DNA from: Dichetophora obliterata
Taxonomy: Eukaryota; Arthropoda; Insecta; Diptera; Sciomyzidae
Assembly (NCBI GenBank): GCA_963920525.1
Contig: OY986438.1
Span: forward strand, 177,563,093-177,627,092
Length of the DNA: 64,000 bases
Direction of reading: 5' to 3'
Shown: in pieces, positions 1-10,449 of the stretch
How positions within the stretch are numbered: position 1 is the first letter of the stretch
Layout of the letters: every line of letters begins with the position of its first letter
Position numbers and translations under genes: made by a program
The notes under the pieces: model-generated
The model's input: the letters and a program-made list of their open reading frames with translations, nothing else
The model's database searches: none
Told to the model about the DNA's origin: nothing

Positions 1-1148
1 ATGGTAAGGTGTTGTCTTGAAAATGATATCCAAATAATAATGTTTCCTTAACAAATTATTGTCACTGCAAATAAGTTAACGTATGTATAATATTTATATT
101 CAAAAATTGAGCATGCGCGCAGCCAATGTATTTGGGACTGCTGACTTAATGTTACAACTTTTAAATACAAAAATTCTTATGATAAAATTTTTCTTAATAT
201 GTAGTTTTTAACAAAATAAGAAGAAAAACTAAAAGCTTCAAAATGAGCGATGAGTGAGTTTGTGATAAAAAGCGTTACTTTATATGTGACACATATATAT
301 GTATGTACATTTCAGTGGATTTGTTGTACTTTTAAAAGATATGATTGACTTAAATTTTCTGTGAGTGACAATGAAAGAGCTTGAGATGTTTTTGTTTTTT
401 GTTTTTTAAATGCGTGTAGTAGAGAAGGCATTAGTTTTTTTTTTTAAATACAATCGTACAGCAAGTTTTTATTGAGATATGTTTTTTATTAGTTTTACTT
501 TAAAATTTAGTTAATTTTAAATATTTTTTTTAATGACTAAAATAAAGACAAAATTTAAATTAAATTAAAAAAAACATAACTGCAACTTATAATAATTAAA
601 AATATCGACTTAGACTCGAAGAAAAAAGAAATGAGAAATGACATAAAGGCAGATAGAAAATAGTGTAGAGTAAGAGGTGGAAATAATTTTGTTTCGAATA
701 ATTAAGTTTTGTTGTTACAACAACTAATGTCACAAAATTGATAAATATGTACTTTATATAAAATCTTTGGTTGGCTTTTAAGCGCTAGCATGTACATTTT
801 TTATTAATGTGATCTCAACTTAAGTGGATTAAAAAATGTATAGACAACTTAAGATCAGTTAGATAAGACAAAGATACAGTTTTAACCGAAAATAACATTT
901 AAATTTTTGTTTATGCGTTACAATATCACACCAATTAAAAAAAGTTGAAACTGCTTATTAAGTTATTAAGATAAATTATGTGTCGAACACATACATAATC
1001 AAACTTTTTTTTTTGTAAATTTTATACGAATTAAAAGTGAAAATAATTTTGAATTTAAAATTTTGAATTCTTAAAACATAAAAAAAAACTCAACTTTTGA
1101 TGTAATTATAAATAGGTATTTTAAAAACAATTAGTTTAACGTATGTAC
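1..1148. other. AT-rich Rdl intron downstream of distal exon 3
   Basis: No coding exon, RNA gene or recognisable mobile element is visible. I looked on the minus strand for RDL exon 4 (the loop D region beginning DFTLDFYFRQFW) and did not find it, so the window ends inside the intron following exon 3. Confidence 0.6.
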
Positions 1149-1216
1149 CATGAGAACTTCCGAAACCGAACTGATACTGAGGACATACATTGTGACGCCA
1201 ACTTCCACTGGGGGAC
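1149..1216 (-). CDS. Rdl: Rdl exon 3, distal alternative cassette (VSEVLM type)
   Basis: This second 68-nt cassette encodes [20 protein letters not shown] then VLM, the sequence of the standard RDL isoform. It lies 9,165 bp downstream of the proximal cassette. Acceptor GTTACAG (1217 upward) follows a TGTGTGTGTATATG stretch rather than a clean pyrimidine tract. The donor is ATG|GTACATAC, again a weak GTAC donor like that of its twin. It completes the split glycine codon from exon 2 (G|GT) and ends on a full codon, ready for exon 4, which is outside the window. At the nucleotide level it is clearly diverged from the proximal cassette although 21 of 23 residues agree, so the duplication is old and under purifying selection. 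Confidence 0.95.
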
Positions 1217-2041
1217 CTGTAACATATACACACACACGTTTGCTTGTTGCTAATTAAATAATGCATAATATAAACCATTGTAACTGTAATTATATGTTTG
1301 CTTAACTAAAAAGATATACGTTATTTATAATCAACGAAAATGGAATGATGTACATTAAATGTAGAGTTAAAAAGATGTGATACAATTTTCCTTATAGATG
1401 AATACGATAAAGGTTGAAAAAACAGGGAAGAATAAGCACAGTTTCGATGCATCTGTTGGATTATGAATGCTTTCAGCAGCCCAAAAAAGAGTTATATTTC
1501 TATACTATAAAAAAATATTTGAGTTGGGATTGGGTTTGTTTTAAAATTGCAAAGCATAAAGGACAGGTATAGTTAACTAAATGACAATATTTTTATTTCT
1601 TATTAAATGTTTCATAAAAAAATGATAATTGGCGATTTGCTTAAGTTGAATTACGTAAATTTAGCAAACGACTAATAAATAACTTTTGAAAATAATTCTT
1701 GGATTATTTTAAATATAGTCAGCTACGTTTAAACTTAATCAACTATATGCCATTTATTACAACTAAACATATCCCAAAACCATATCTACAACCTATTTAT
1801 ACTTGCATAGCTTGTACAAACAAGAGTGCCATCTCATGAAACACAAAGGGATTTAGTTTCTCACTTTCTTAACCATACCCTTCCCTGTGCGAATTAAACC
1901 AACCAATTCAAACAAATTAAAATAGACGCAACTCAATTTTACCCTTCTTGATTCAACCCTTACGAACATAAGCCTTACCAACTTTATTCAAACCAACCCA
2001 GCCCCTACCGTACCCTACCCTACCCAACACTACCATAACTT
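1217..2041. other. Rdl intron between exon 3 cassettes, left of R1-type element
   Basis: AT-rich sequence to about 1850. It then turns into a C-rich, strand-biased stretch with TACCC/TACCCTACCC units (about 1960-2030) that abuts the 5' end of the retrotransposon at 2042. A similar C-rich stretch sits at the other end of that element (8082-8290), so this was probably one low-complexity tract before the insertion. Confidence 0.45.
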
Positions 2042-2259
2042 AGCCGAAGGGGAGGTTCTGTGTCTCTCTAGATCTGCGGGCGTTATAAACCCGCGGACCC
2101 CAGTAAATAAATCCAGGCGCGTCTGACCCATGTGGTGCGGCTCACTGGTCTGCGTTTGTACCGTAGCGATCCGCTGCATCTAAACCTGTCAGTAGGTATG
2201 GAAGGATATGGGTAGATATTCCTGAAAACAAAATTACTTATTGGGAGTATCGGAAATCA

Positions 2260-2876
2260 GTGAAAATCCACCCGCTAGCACTGCCATGGTCGAGGCACGA
2301 ATTCTGGAGGCCCCAAACAAACATTTCATCCCCCAATACTGCTGCAGTGGTGGCGCACTTTGCCGCTGCATCAGTTAGAGCTACGAGCAACAAGGAAACT
2401 AAGAACCCGTTTACATTGATCTCAAAGATCCAGCGTTCGCTTGTCAAAGGCACACCCAGAGTCATACATACTCTGATGCAGCTGAAAGAGAATAGATATT
2501 AATTGTCCTCGGAAGCACCATCATGCCTCAGATTTGACGACCCTGTCAGTTTAAGTAAGGATAAACTGAAACTGCACATCGATGGTCTGGCAAAATACGT
2601 TAAGAGTAGGAAAAACGCCTGCCACAAGATAAAGAGGCTTATTAACCTCTCTAAACTTTCTTACTGGCCTCGCGAGAAAAATCCTGGCAGTAGGTTTCAA
2701 AGAACTTAAAGCTAACTCGGGAGTTTCACAACCACTCTATCTTGCATCTCGTTCCGACGAGGATTGCCAAACAAACCGATTATTCTCGAATGTGTCAAAG
2801 ACAGCCTCTAAAAGGGCAAAAGAGCGAAGCAATGGCTCTCGAGCTACATGCCCAAAAAAGACGAGAGTACAGCACT
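2260..2876 (+). pseudogene. R1-clade ORF1 (gag-like), N-terminal fragment
   Basis: Two adjacent open stretches (2260-2502 and 2503-2709) read like the lysine-rich N-terminus of an R1-clade ORF1 protein. One segment has the form LKLHIDGLAKYVKSRKNACH, a basic helical stretch expected upstream of the gag core. After about 2709 the similarity moves to another frame (KANSGVSQPLYLASRSDE and on) before the insertion at 2877. Frame changes show it is dead. Identification rests mainly on its position upstream of the clearer gag core at 6016-6360. Confidence 0.45.
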
Positions 2877-3540
2877 CGGTTAAAAATTTTGGACTAAATT
2901 TTAAACTTTTTTGGATTACATGTAGGATAACACCAAAAAAAGATTACTTTTTATTCCAAAGAAAAGTTTAAAATTTTTCAACCTAAACAAGATAAGTTTC
3001 CAATCCGCAAAAAGTTTAAAAAAGCGATATCATCAGCGATAATATGAACTTTAAATAAAAAACTTTTCTGCCCAGTTCATGATTTGAACACACGTACTCT
3101 GTTGTGCTGGTTCAACACCTAATCCACTCGTCCATCTGAGTTGTTAAGAAGGTCACGCTTATTTTGCATTATAACGAATGCAAGTAAGCTTGCATTAAGT
3201 AAGCAAGCGAACAGAAACGTGGGTTCGAGACCCAGCTAAATTAAAGTAAAATAAAAAAAATATTCTGACCAGTTCGTGATTTGAACACACGTCCTCTGCT
3301 GTGCTGGTCCAATATCTTATCCACTCGTCCAACTCAGTTGTTAACATAGTTTTGCTTACTTTGCATCATTACGAATGTAAGTAAGTTCTTTTCAGGAACG
3401 TGGGCCTGAGACCCAGCTAAATTTAACTAATTTTTGGGTTTAAAAGTAGTACTTTTGAGATTAAAAATGCTTTTAAGCTAAATTTTGGATTAAAAAGTAG
3501 TCCAAAATTTTTAACCGTACAGTAAAAAATTTTGAACCGT
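2877..3540 (+). mobile_element. Non-autonomous TIR element of the CGGTTAAAAATTTTG family
   Basis: Starts CGGTTAAAAATTTTGGACTA and ends with the inverted equivalent at 3500-3517, followed by a second, slightly different end at 3527-3540. Its first ~50 bp nearly match the inverted right end of the larger element at 56577-58418. Its right third is the inverted counterpart of 56591-56780 in that element. It contains no open frame but carries two tandem tRNA-like modules (about 3070-3235 and 3265-3420). It sits inside the R1-clade ORF1 relic. Flanking GCACT and GCAGT may be a diverged target duplication. Confidence 0.65.
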
Positions 3541-3849
3541 GCAGTTGGCGCTCTAAGTAAACACACCCAAATCCTTTTTCATTGAGGAAGCCCCTCTTGT
3601 TCATCGAAAACACCACAGGCAAAGCGTAATGATAAGCACTGGACCAAGGTTATCAGCAGTGTGGCCACGAGCTTAAAAAAAGAAAGCTAAACTGGCCAAA
3701 AAAAAGTCAAAACAAGCTAAATGGTTTGAAAAAAACAATCTAAAAAAACAACCAGATCTTTTTCATACAATTTTAAGGTTTTTTATTTAATTTTTAACTT
3801 AACAGTTATTTTTATTATGCAGCATTTTTATTAGATTAAATGAGAGTCA

Positions 3850-4600
3850 AGTTGAATGGGTCTGGCAGTGAATGCAGATAAGACGAAATACTTAGTGTCA
3901 ACAAACAAACAGTCCCAGCGTCTTGGAACCCACGATACCGTTGACAATACCTCCTTCGAGGTTGTGAAGAACTTCGTTTATCTGGGATCCAGCATTAATT
4001 CAACCAACGACATCAGCATTGAGATCAAACGAAGAATAACTCTTGCCAACAGGTGTTACTTTGGGCTCAGTAGGCAATTGAGAAGCAGAGCCCTCTCTCG
4101 ACGAACGAAAATCACGCTCTATAAATCGCTCATCATGCCCGTCCTACTTTATGCATCACAAACTTGGACGCTGAGCAGTTTAGATGAAAAGACTTTAAGA
4201 GCATTCGAGAGAAAGATTCTTCGTAAAATCTACGGACCAATCTGCGTCAATGGCGAGTACCGAATACGGTGGAATGATGAACTGTATGAGCTGTACGCTG
4301 ACATCGACATAGTCAAGCGTATTAAACTCGAGCGGCTTCGCTGACTTGGTCATGTTCAGCGCATGAAAGACGATGCTCCAGTGAAGAAAACATTTGATTC
4401 GGTACCCAGCGGCGGTCAACGCAGAAGAGGACGACCGCATCTTCGTTGGAAAGACCAAGTAGAGGACAACCTGACGAAGCTTGGAATTTCCAACTGGCGC
4501 CAGCAAGCGAAAGATAGAAATGGCTGGCGCAAATTCTTAGATGAGGCCAAGACCGACATACGGTTGTAGCGCCAACTAAGTAAGTAAGTAAGTAAGTAAT
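3850..4600 (+). mobile_element. 5'-truncated RTE-like non-LTR retrotransposon
   Basis: Contains only the C-terminal quarter of a reverse transcriptase and ends with a short (AAGT)n tail at 4574-4599. Short microsatellite tails instead of poly(A) are characteristic of RTE-clade elements. It is inserted within the hAT element 3657-6015. The 5' edge is a severe truncation near 3850, the usual product of incomplete target-primed reverse transcription. I could not identify a target-site duplication. Confidence 0.65.
3856..4569 (+). pseudogene. RTE-like reverse transcriptase, C-terminal part
   Basis: One frame runs from 3856 to the stop at 4567-4569, interrupted only by TGA at 4342-4344. That codon sits where the family has Trp (RLR-W-LGHVQRM), so a single TGG to TGA change explains it. 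Visible features in order: ADKTKYLV, NFVYLGSSI, EIKRRITLANRCYFGLSR, the helix KITLYKSLIMPVLLYASQTW, ERKILRKIYGP, then the basic tail GQRRRGRPHLRWKDQVEDNL. These are the thumb and C-terminal region of RTE/BovB-like RTs. The endonuclease and the catalytic palm (with the YADD box) lie upstream of the truncation and are absent. The near-intact frame suggests a fairly recent insertion. Confidence 0.75.
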
Positions 4601-5151
4601 GTACCACTAATGTCAGAAAATTAATGCTCGCCAAAAAGAATTAACGTTTTCCTAAGGTAGTATTTCAATTATTGCGGCAAATTTACTTTGCCGAACGTAG
4701 TCAAACCTTTTCAAATTTTTAGTTATAGCTTCGGTATTTAGAGTTCGATCTTAAAGTATGATGCATATACCGATGTTTGGGTCTTGAGGACACTAATTTT
4801 TTGCTTTAAAGGTCATTGACATCAAGTACCCCGTTCTAGTACTCACCTAACAAATCTAAACTTTAAAACATGAATTTTTAAAAAAAAAACTGTATCAAAT
4901 AAATAGTTTTTAAACCGTTGCCCAGCATTTTGAAGGCAATGCTAATCCTTCAAATTAGCTTTACTTAATATAAATTTATGAAGTGTTTTTAAAATGATAT
5001 TTACAGAGCCCTCCGTAGAAGAATCTTCTAATTCTACCAATATCAAAAAATTTGATTTAATATGCTGTTGGCTTTTACTATAGTAGGTATCTTTTTTTCC
5101 GAATCGTCAGTAGACTCGTCTACCGGTTCAGAATACTGTTCCCACCCAAGG

Positions 5152-5456
5152 GATAGGGACCTGTCCCAATTCTACCACCAACATATGAAACCGACCGGTC
5201 ACTTTTACATGGCGCTGTCATTGACAGGGGTCAATTGCTATCTGTTGCATCACCTTGGATACGGTCCAGTAACCGATCCAGAAGAGGACATTAGTAACCT
5301 GTTTTGAAGAAAAAGGAACCGGTTCAAAGCCTGCCACGAGATAGGTTCCCAACTGATAGGGACCCGTCCCAACTCTGCCACCAACATATAAAACCAACGG
5401 GCCATTTTTACAGGGCGTTGTCATTAACAGGAGTCAATTGCCACCTGCTGCATCAC
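5152..5456 (+). repeat. Imperfect direct repeat, two ~105-bp units
   Basis: The unit beginning GATAGGGACC(T/C)GTCCCAA occurs at about 5152-5255 and again at about 5357-5456, a spacing of about 205 bp. Both carry the words CACCAACATAT, GTCATT(G/A)ACAGG and GTTGCATCACC/GCTGCATCACC. It lies inside the hAT element; no coding potential is evident. Confidence 0.7.
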
Positions 5457-6015
5457 CTAAGACCTGTAATACAGAAAATAAAATCTGTCCCGTAATAGGC
5501 ACAAAAAAACTGTTCCGTGAAGAGTTATATCAGACCTGTCCTGTGATAGCTGTCCATTGGAGCTGTCACGGGACCAGTTATTTAAGTGCAATTTATTCTG
5601 CTTTTCCGTAGGGCTATTATGCTGCAAAGACTATTTCCAATATCGGATATCAATTTAGTAGTAAAATACGGCTACAGAAAATTTTTATAAGTAGTTTGGC
5701 TGGTTGCAGCATATCCCTTTGGAGATGTCATTTACCGGTATGGCCATTGGGGACAGAAGAATTGTACCATAAGTACGATAGTAATGCACGTTGGGTCCTA
5801 CTACTGAGGGTATGTGTATTCTCAAACATGTAGAATGGTCGACAGAACTACTGGGTAAAGCTACATTTGGACGGTTCACCAAAAAAGACAAAAAAAGCTG
5901 TTTTTAAAGGGAAAAAAGGCTAAAAAAGCCATGAAGCTAAATCGTAAATTTGCAGGTTAATTCGCTAAAAAAACAGGCTAAATCTAGCCTGAAAAGGGCT
6001 AAAATAGTCACACTG

Positions 6016-6360
6016 GTTATCAGCAAGGTTAGGAAATGGAAAAAACTACCACCCAAACTTGTAAGACCAGTCACAATCGTGGTGGCAAAAGTAAGTGAGC
6101 TTTCATACAGTGACATCATACTGAAGATGAAGCAGGAAAAGGCAATCAAAGTGTTCGGAGAGAACGTCTCTAGAGTTAGGCGAATAGAGAATGGCAAGGT
6201 GCTGATTCAACTGCAAAGTTCAACTATTCAGACGACCCAAGACGAAAGAGGACTTTGACTCGTTGTTCGCCGGTCAAATTGAGACAAAAACGCTCAAGAA
6301 AGACACACTAATAGAGATAAAGGATATCGACGAAGTGACGACAGTTGAAGATGTGCGAAG
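6016..6360 (+). pseudogene. R1-clade ORF1 (gag-like) core, fused by deletion to RT
   Basis: The reading frame resumes right after the hAT insertion: KVRKWKKLPPKLVRPVTIVV, then SYSDIILKMKQEKAIK, GENVSRVRRIENGKVLIQL, and after a frame change the segment IEIKDIDEVTTVEDV. This order is typical of R1-clade gag upstream of its zinc knuckles. No CCHC knuckles follow. By about 6390-6480 the sequence already reads like the segment before the RT domain, so the zinc knuckles, the endonuclease and the RT N-terminus are missing. This points to an internal deletion of a couple of kilobases in the element before or after insertion. Confidence 0.6.
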
Positions 6361-6450
6361 CCCTCGACAGGTGATAAGCGTTGTAGGTAAAGCAGTCTTC
6401 CCACAGCAGCCAGCCGGCCAGTTGAGGATTTTGACGATCTGCTGTCCAAA

Positions 6451-7700
6451 TTGACTGCAAAAATAGAAGAAATAGTGGAAATAACTAAAAACATAACAAA
6501 CGACAAGGCGCCAATTCCTGATGGTATTCCGAACCATGCATTGAAAATTGCCATTATGTCGCAGCCGCATGCGTTCTTCCATCTTAAGAACGCATGGCTT
6601 CTAGAGAGCATTTTTCAAGCGCAGCGGAAAACCCAGAAGTTAGTGTTCATACCAAAAGGTGGTGGCTCCACGGACTTCCCCTGAGAATACAGATCCATTT
6701 GCCTACTTAACAAAATAAGCAAGGTCTTTGAGGCACTGGTGGTGCAACCGACTTGAAAAAGCAATCAAAGCCGGAGGAAAACATTGACCGACAGTGTTTG
6801 TTTCGAAAGGTCCAGTCAACAACTGACGCTATCTCAAGTAAGTAATGAGCACCGCGAAGAAGGCCATTGAAGGAGTAAGGGAAGCAAAGTATGACTGTTT
6901 GGTGATAATACTTGATTTAAGCAACGCTTTCAACTCACTTAACTGGAGTCAGATTATGACAGCCCTCAGGAATTTTAGAGTACCAAGATACCTCACGAAG
7001 ATCGTATCAAACTTCTTTAGTAAAAGAGTCCTGCGCTACGACACAAAAAAAGGCACGAAGACGTACAATATCTCCTGTGAAGTCCCACAGGGGTTGTTCC
7101 TGGGCCTCCTGCTTTGAAACGTCATGTACGATAGGGTTCTCAGGCTTGAGGTACCAGCAGGCGTTAAAATTTTTGCTTTGCGGATGACCTAGAAGAAGAA
7201 GGATGACCTAGCAGTTGTGGCGACAGCAAAATACCGTGGAGAAGTTGAGGTCCTCAGTAATGTAACTAAATCAAATTGGCTACACAGAATGGGACTTACT
7301 AGAGCTGAATATAAGACTGATATGGTACTCCTAATTAGTCGGAAAATGCTAGAAACCGCCAGCATCAGTATTCGTGGAAATGTATTGATTCAAAGCCGTA
7401 CATTAAATATTTCGGTGTAATGATCGACAGACTGTCATTTTAGCAACATTTGCAGTAAGAACACAGGAAAGAAGACGAAGTATTTATGGAATAATGCCGA
7501 ACACAAGTGGACCTAAACAAGCACGACGGACACTACTTCTTAACGTAGTGGGAACTACTATGATGTATGATTTGGCCGTATGGGCCGCAGCGATGAAAAC
7601 GAAGTCCTACCGAAATGGAGTAGAGACGGGTTACTGACTTGGCGCTCTCAGGGTCTGCTGCCCCTTAAATTGTATCTGGAGACGCAACACTGGTTTTAGT
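6451..7700 (+). pseudogene. R1-clade reverse transcriptase fragment
   Basis: Translation in shifting frames gives a recognisable non-LTR RT: NDKAPIPDGIPNHALKIAI (RT domain 1/2), YRSICLLNKISKVFEALVV, then 6845-7117 with VIILDLSNAFNSLNW (catalytic block A) and YNISCEVPQGLFLGLLL (block B). The expected FADD box appears as a damaged FALRMT near 7180. Further down 7217-7420 matches the thumb region (GLTRAEYKTDMVLLISRK), then a decayed stretch to about 7700. Stops at 6682, 7115 and elsewhere and a broken YADD/FADD box mean no activity. The sequence between here and the A-tail at 8081 would be the ORF2 C-terminus and 3' UTR. Confidence 0.7.
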
Positions 7701-8081
7701 CAGCTCGATCCGAATTGACCTTTTTGTGGAAGAAATTCGCAGCTATTAGCGAAATCTCATCAGCTCATAGCTTGCCAAAATGGCTAAAATTGTGGACGTA
7801 TCAGCTCATCCCTAACCTAACCGAGTGGTATGGCAGAATCCACGGCTCTGTGAACTTCTACATTACACAAATATTAAGTGGACATGGTTGCTTCAGGGTA
7901 TACCTTCGCAAGTATAAGCACACGACTGATCTTTACAGTACTTTTTCAATGTTCCAGATCGCCAAACTATAGGCTTCGGCCTGTCTCGCTGAATGGTTAG
8001 TGCAGCAAGACTTTGTTTCTCTTATGGCTACCTGATACGGTGGGGTCTTTTGAAAGCTTCCCCTTTGCGAAGAAAAAAAAA

Positions 8082-8290
8082 TACCCTACACTATTATACA
8101 TTAACCTATAATGCCTTACACCACTCTACTCTACTACTCTATACTACCATGTTCTACATTTCCATACACTACCCCAACCTACTCTACACTACCATACACT
8201 ACCCAAACCTACCCATCACTACTACAAACCCACTTTGTTTTACTTACCCTGCCACTTTCATGCTTCACCCATACCAATTTATTCAATCGA
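8082..8290. repeat. C-rich strand-biased low-complexity tract
   Basis: Plus strand is composed largely of TACAC, CTACTC, CCATACACTACCC and similar words with almost no G. The open frames here are compositional artefacts. It resembles the tract at 1960-2030 on the other side of the R1-type element, so the retrotransposon seems to have landed in this repeat. Confidence 0.6.
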
Positions 8291-10381
8291 TATAATAAAC
8301 TAATTGGGAATAATAGCTGCCTGCGTTTACAATAAGAAGAAGTATTTAAAACATTGCTCCATTTTCTTAGGTTGGGGAAGGAAAGAGTAATTTTAAAAGC
8401 TAAAAAAAATTATTTTTTTGCAATGGTAACCCCGAGGTTAATTGGAACAATCACACAGAAAAAAACAAGTAAATTCTATAGGTAAGGGTAAACTAGACAT
8501 TATAAGGGAGGGCACGAACAAATTTTGATAGATAAATATCAAAGTTTTCACTTTACTTCAATATTAAGTTATGCTTAAAACGATTTAATTTTGTTAGGAT
8601 TGGAAAGGGAACGATTATTATTTTCATTTTATATAAAGAAATTCTTAGAAAACTTAAATTTCTATTACTACAGCCTTATTTATATAAATAATATTTAAAT
8701 CAAGTATTCTTTTTATTAACATAGAAATATAGTTTCACTTTGGGTAGATATAATCTATTAACGCTTTAAATTACTTCGATTTATGTAAGAAATTATGAAC
8801 AAAAAAAAAATGTCTTTGCATGAGTGACTTCATACATCCTGTGAAATGAATTAAGAACGCGACGAATGAAAACCAAATCAATGTGTCAGTACTGAAAAGT
8901 GGAATTATTTTTAAAATGAAAATTATTTTTATGCATAAATAGTTCAATATAATAATAAGTCAATCTATTAGATAAATTTAAGGAAATGTTTTTATAAATC
9001 TGATATAACACACCATTGTAAAGAATGAATGAATTCTCCGTTTTAGTTATTTCTGCTATTAGTTTTTAGCAAAACATATTTATTTGCTTAAATCACTTAA
9101 AATTTTGATCATAAAGAAGCGTTAAATTTATTTTGTGTAGAAGTCAATAATCATTATTCATTGCTTTCCGGTCAATCTAATTAGCTGGATGAAAGCGCGC
9201 AGCAAAGAAGAATATAGAAACTTGACCTATTTGAAACAAGGACAACGCGCACAAGGCCACAGATCCTAAAAGAAAATCATACAAAAATTATGTAAAACCA
9301 AATCATAATAAAAAACCAAGCAAAAATCATGTATTTGAATAACTCAAAAATTATAAATAGCTTAAGTCATAAATTTTGAAGTTAGTACGAATGACTCAAT
9401 GGTAAGCATATGTTTACGAAGAAACCGTTATGAAATTATTATGAGAATGCAGTAAAAGGTTTAGTTAAAGGATAATATCTTAAGTGTCCAGTGGGTATAT
9501 GTAGCTATTTTGTGTATGTATGTAAGTAGGTGGTGTTGCATGATTAATTGCAGAATTCAATACAAAAATTGAACTGAATGCTTATTTAAGGATATTATTA
9601 GTGCTAAGCCATAATTGGGCTTGAGTTTTAAAAAAGGTTGTGTATTTAAAGAGAACAAAAATGGGCTAAAAAATGGCACATGGTAAGAAAAGATGCTATA
9701 ACGTCAATAAAAGTGATAAATTTCTTTCGTTCGATGGGAAGAACAGTCACACTGAAGTTAATATTACTGACTCTAAAGTCACAAATATATGAGTGCATGG
9801 AATATGTTAAGGTGTTTTCACACTAGACCCTGGTGTTTAAGCCCATAGATCATAAAACCATTAAATAGCAAATATAAAAATGAGCTTATGCGTTCCTTAT
9901 CAACAATTTGGAAAAAAAAACATTTGCTAGTTTACTTCTCATGAAATGATATATTTAAGGAAATCAAATAAAAGTTTACTTTTAGAACATAACAATAGGT
10001 AGACAACAGGAAAAACTCAAAAACATTTAAAGTCAAAAGCGTTACAATTAAAAAAAAAATTGTAATGTTAAGTAGGAAACTCTTTTTTTTTTGTAAAGTG
10101 AAAGGTCGTGAGATTTAGAAAATGTAAGACTTATGACAATTGTTATGAATTAATTGATTTATTAGAGTTAAAGTGTTGATTTAAGAGATTTTAAATTAAA
10201 GCTTTGATATTAAGCTTAGTACTAAACACAAACTAGTTTAATTGAAAAAAAAACAAGTGAACTCAGAGGAAAAATACAGCTTTTAAAATATTAAATATTA
10301 ATTATTTGAATATAACAAAGTTTAAGTAATAAAAAACATAAGAGTAAAGTGTAAAGTAAGGTACACGATCGTATTTTGTAC
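8291..10381. other. AT-rich intron sequence without recognisable features
   Basis: Intron between the two exon 3 cassettes. I see no exon, RNA gene or transposon ends here. Short homopolymer and TA-repeat runs occur around 10530-10560 just beyond. Any splicing-control elements for the exon 3 choice would be expected in this interval, but none can be named from sequence alone. Confidence 0.5.
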
Positions 10382-10449
10382 CATTTTAACTTCAGACAGC
10401 GAGCTGATTGATAGCACATACATGGTGACTCCAACTTCAACGGGAGGTC
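10382..10449 (-). CDS. Rdl: Rdl exon 3, proximal alternative cassette (LSEVKM type)
   Basis: This is a 68-nt cassette, 489 bp downstream of exon 2 in transcription order. It encodes [20 protein letters not shown] then VKM, the beta-1 region of the ligand-binding domain just before loop D. It differs from the distal cassette at two residues (Val to Leu and Leu to Lys). Acceptor TTTCAG at 10450-10455 has a moderate pyrimidine tract; the donor is ATG|GTACAA, a weak site. Exon 3 of Drosophila Rdl is known to occur as two alternatives differing at two residues, and this is one of them. The length is not a multiple of three, so including both cassettes or neither would shift the frame. I do not assign the a/b letter, since that naming comes from Drosophila and I am not certain which is which. 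Confidence 0.95.

Larger units (their letters stand above)
3657..6015 (+). mobile_element. hAT-type element (CAGTGTG ends) with perfect 8-bp TSD
   Basis: The ends are CAGTGTGGCCA on the left and TAGTCACACTG on the right. They are flanked by a perfect 8-bp duplication GTTATCAG (3649-3656 and 6016-6023), the hallmark of hAT insertions. The subterminal sequences are A-rich with repeated GCTAAA/GGCTAAAA words. No hAT transposase or dimerisation domain is visible in its 2.36 kb. It carries a nested RTE-like fragment (3850-4600) and an imperfect direct repeat (5152-5456). It is most likely a non-autonomous copy. Confidence 0.8.
2042..8081 (+). mobile_element. Decayed R1-clade non-LTR retrotransposon with nested insertions
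   Basis: Plus-strand fragments of one non-LTR element can be followed from 2042 to an A-rich tail ending near 8081: a 5' leader, ORF1 (gag-like) pieces, and a reverse transcriptase relic. Two other elements interrupt it (2877-3540 and 3657-6015). Removing the second, with its 8-bp target duplication, restores an uninterrupted gag reading frame (WTKVIS joined to KVRKWKKLPP), which proves the nesting order. Both flanks begin TACCCTAC, a plausible long target duplication (left about 2017-2041, right about 8082-8106). The gag motif SYSDI...GENVSRVRR and the RT text point to the R1 clade (R1/Waldo/RT1 group). Multiple stops and an internal deletion make it inactive. Confidence 0.7.

Noticed and set aside
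1..1148. Rdl exon 4
   Set aside because: Expected loop D text is not found in any minus-strand frame; the exon must lie outside the window.
8111..8335. Two overlapping open frames of 74-100 codons in the C-rich tract
   Set aside because: They follow from a strand-biased low-complexity repeat (almost no G on one strand) and have no domain sense.
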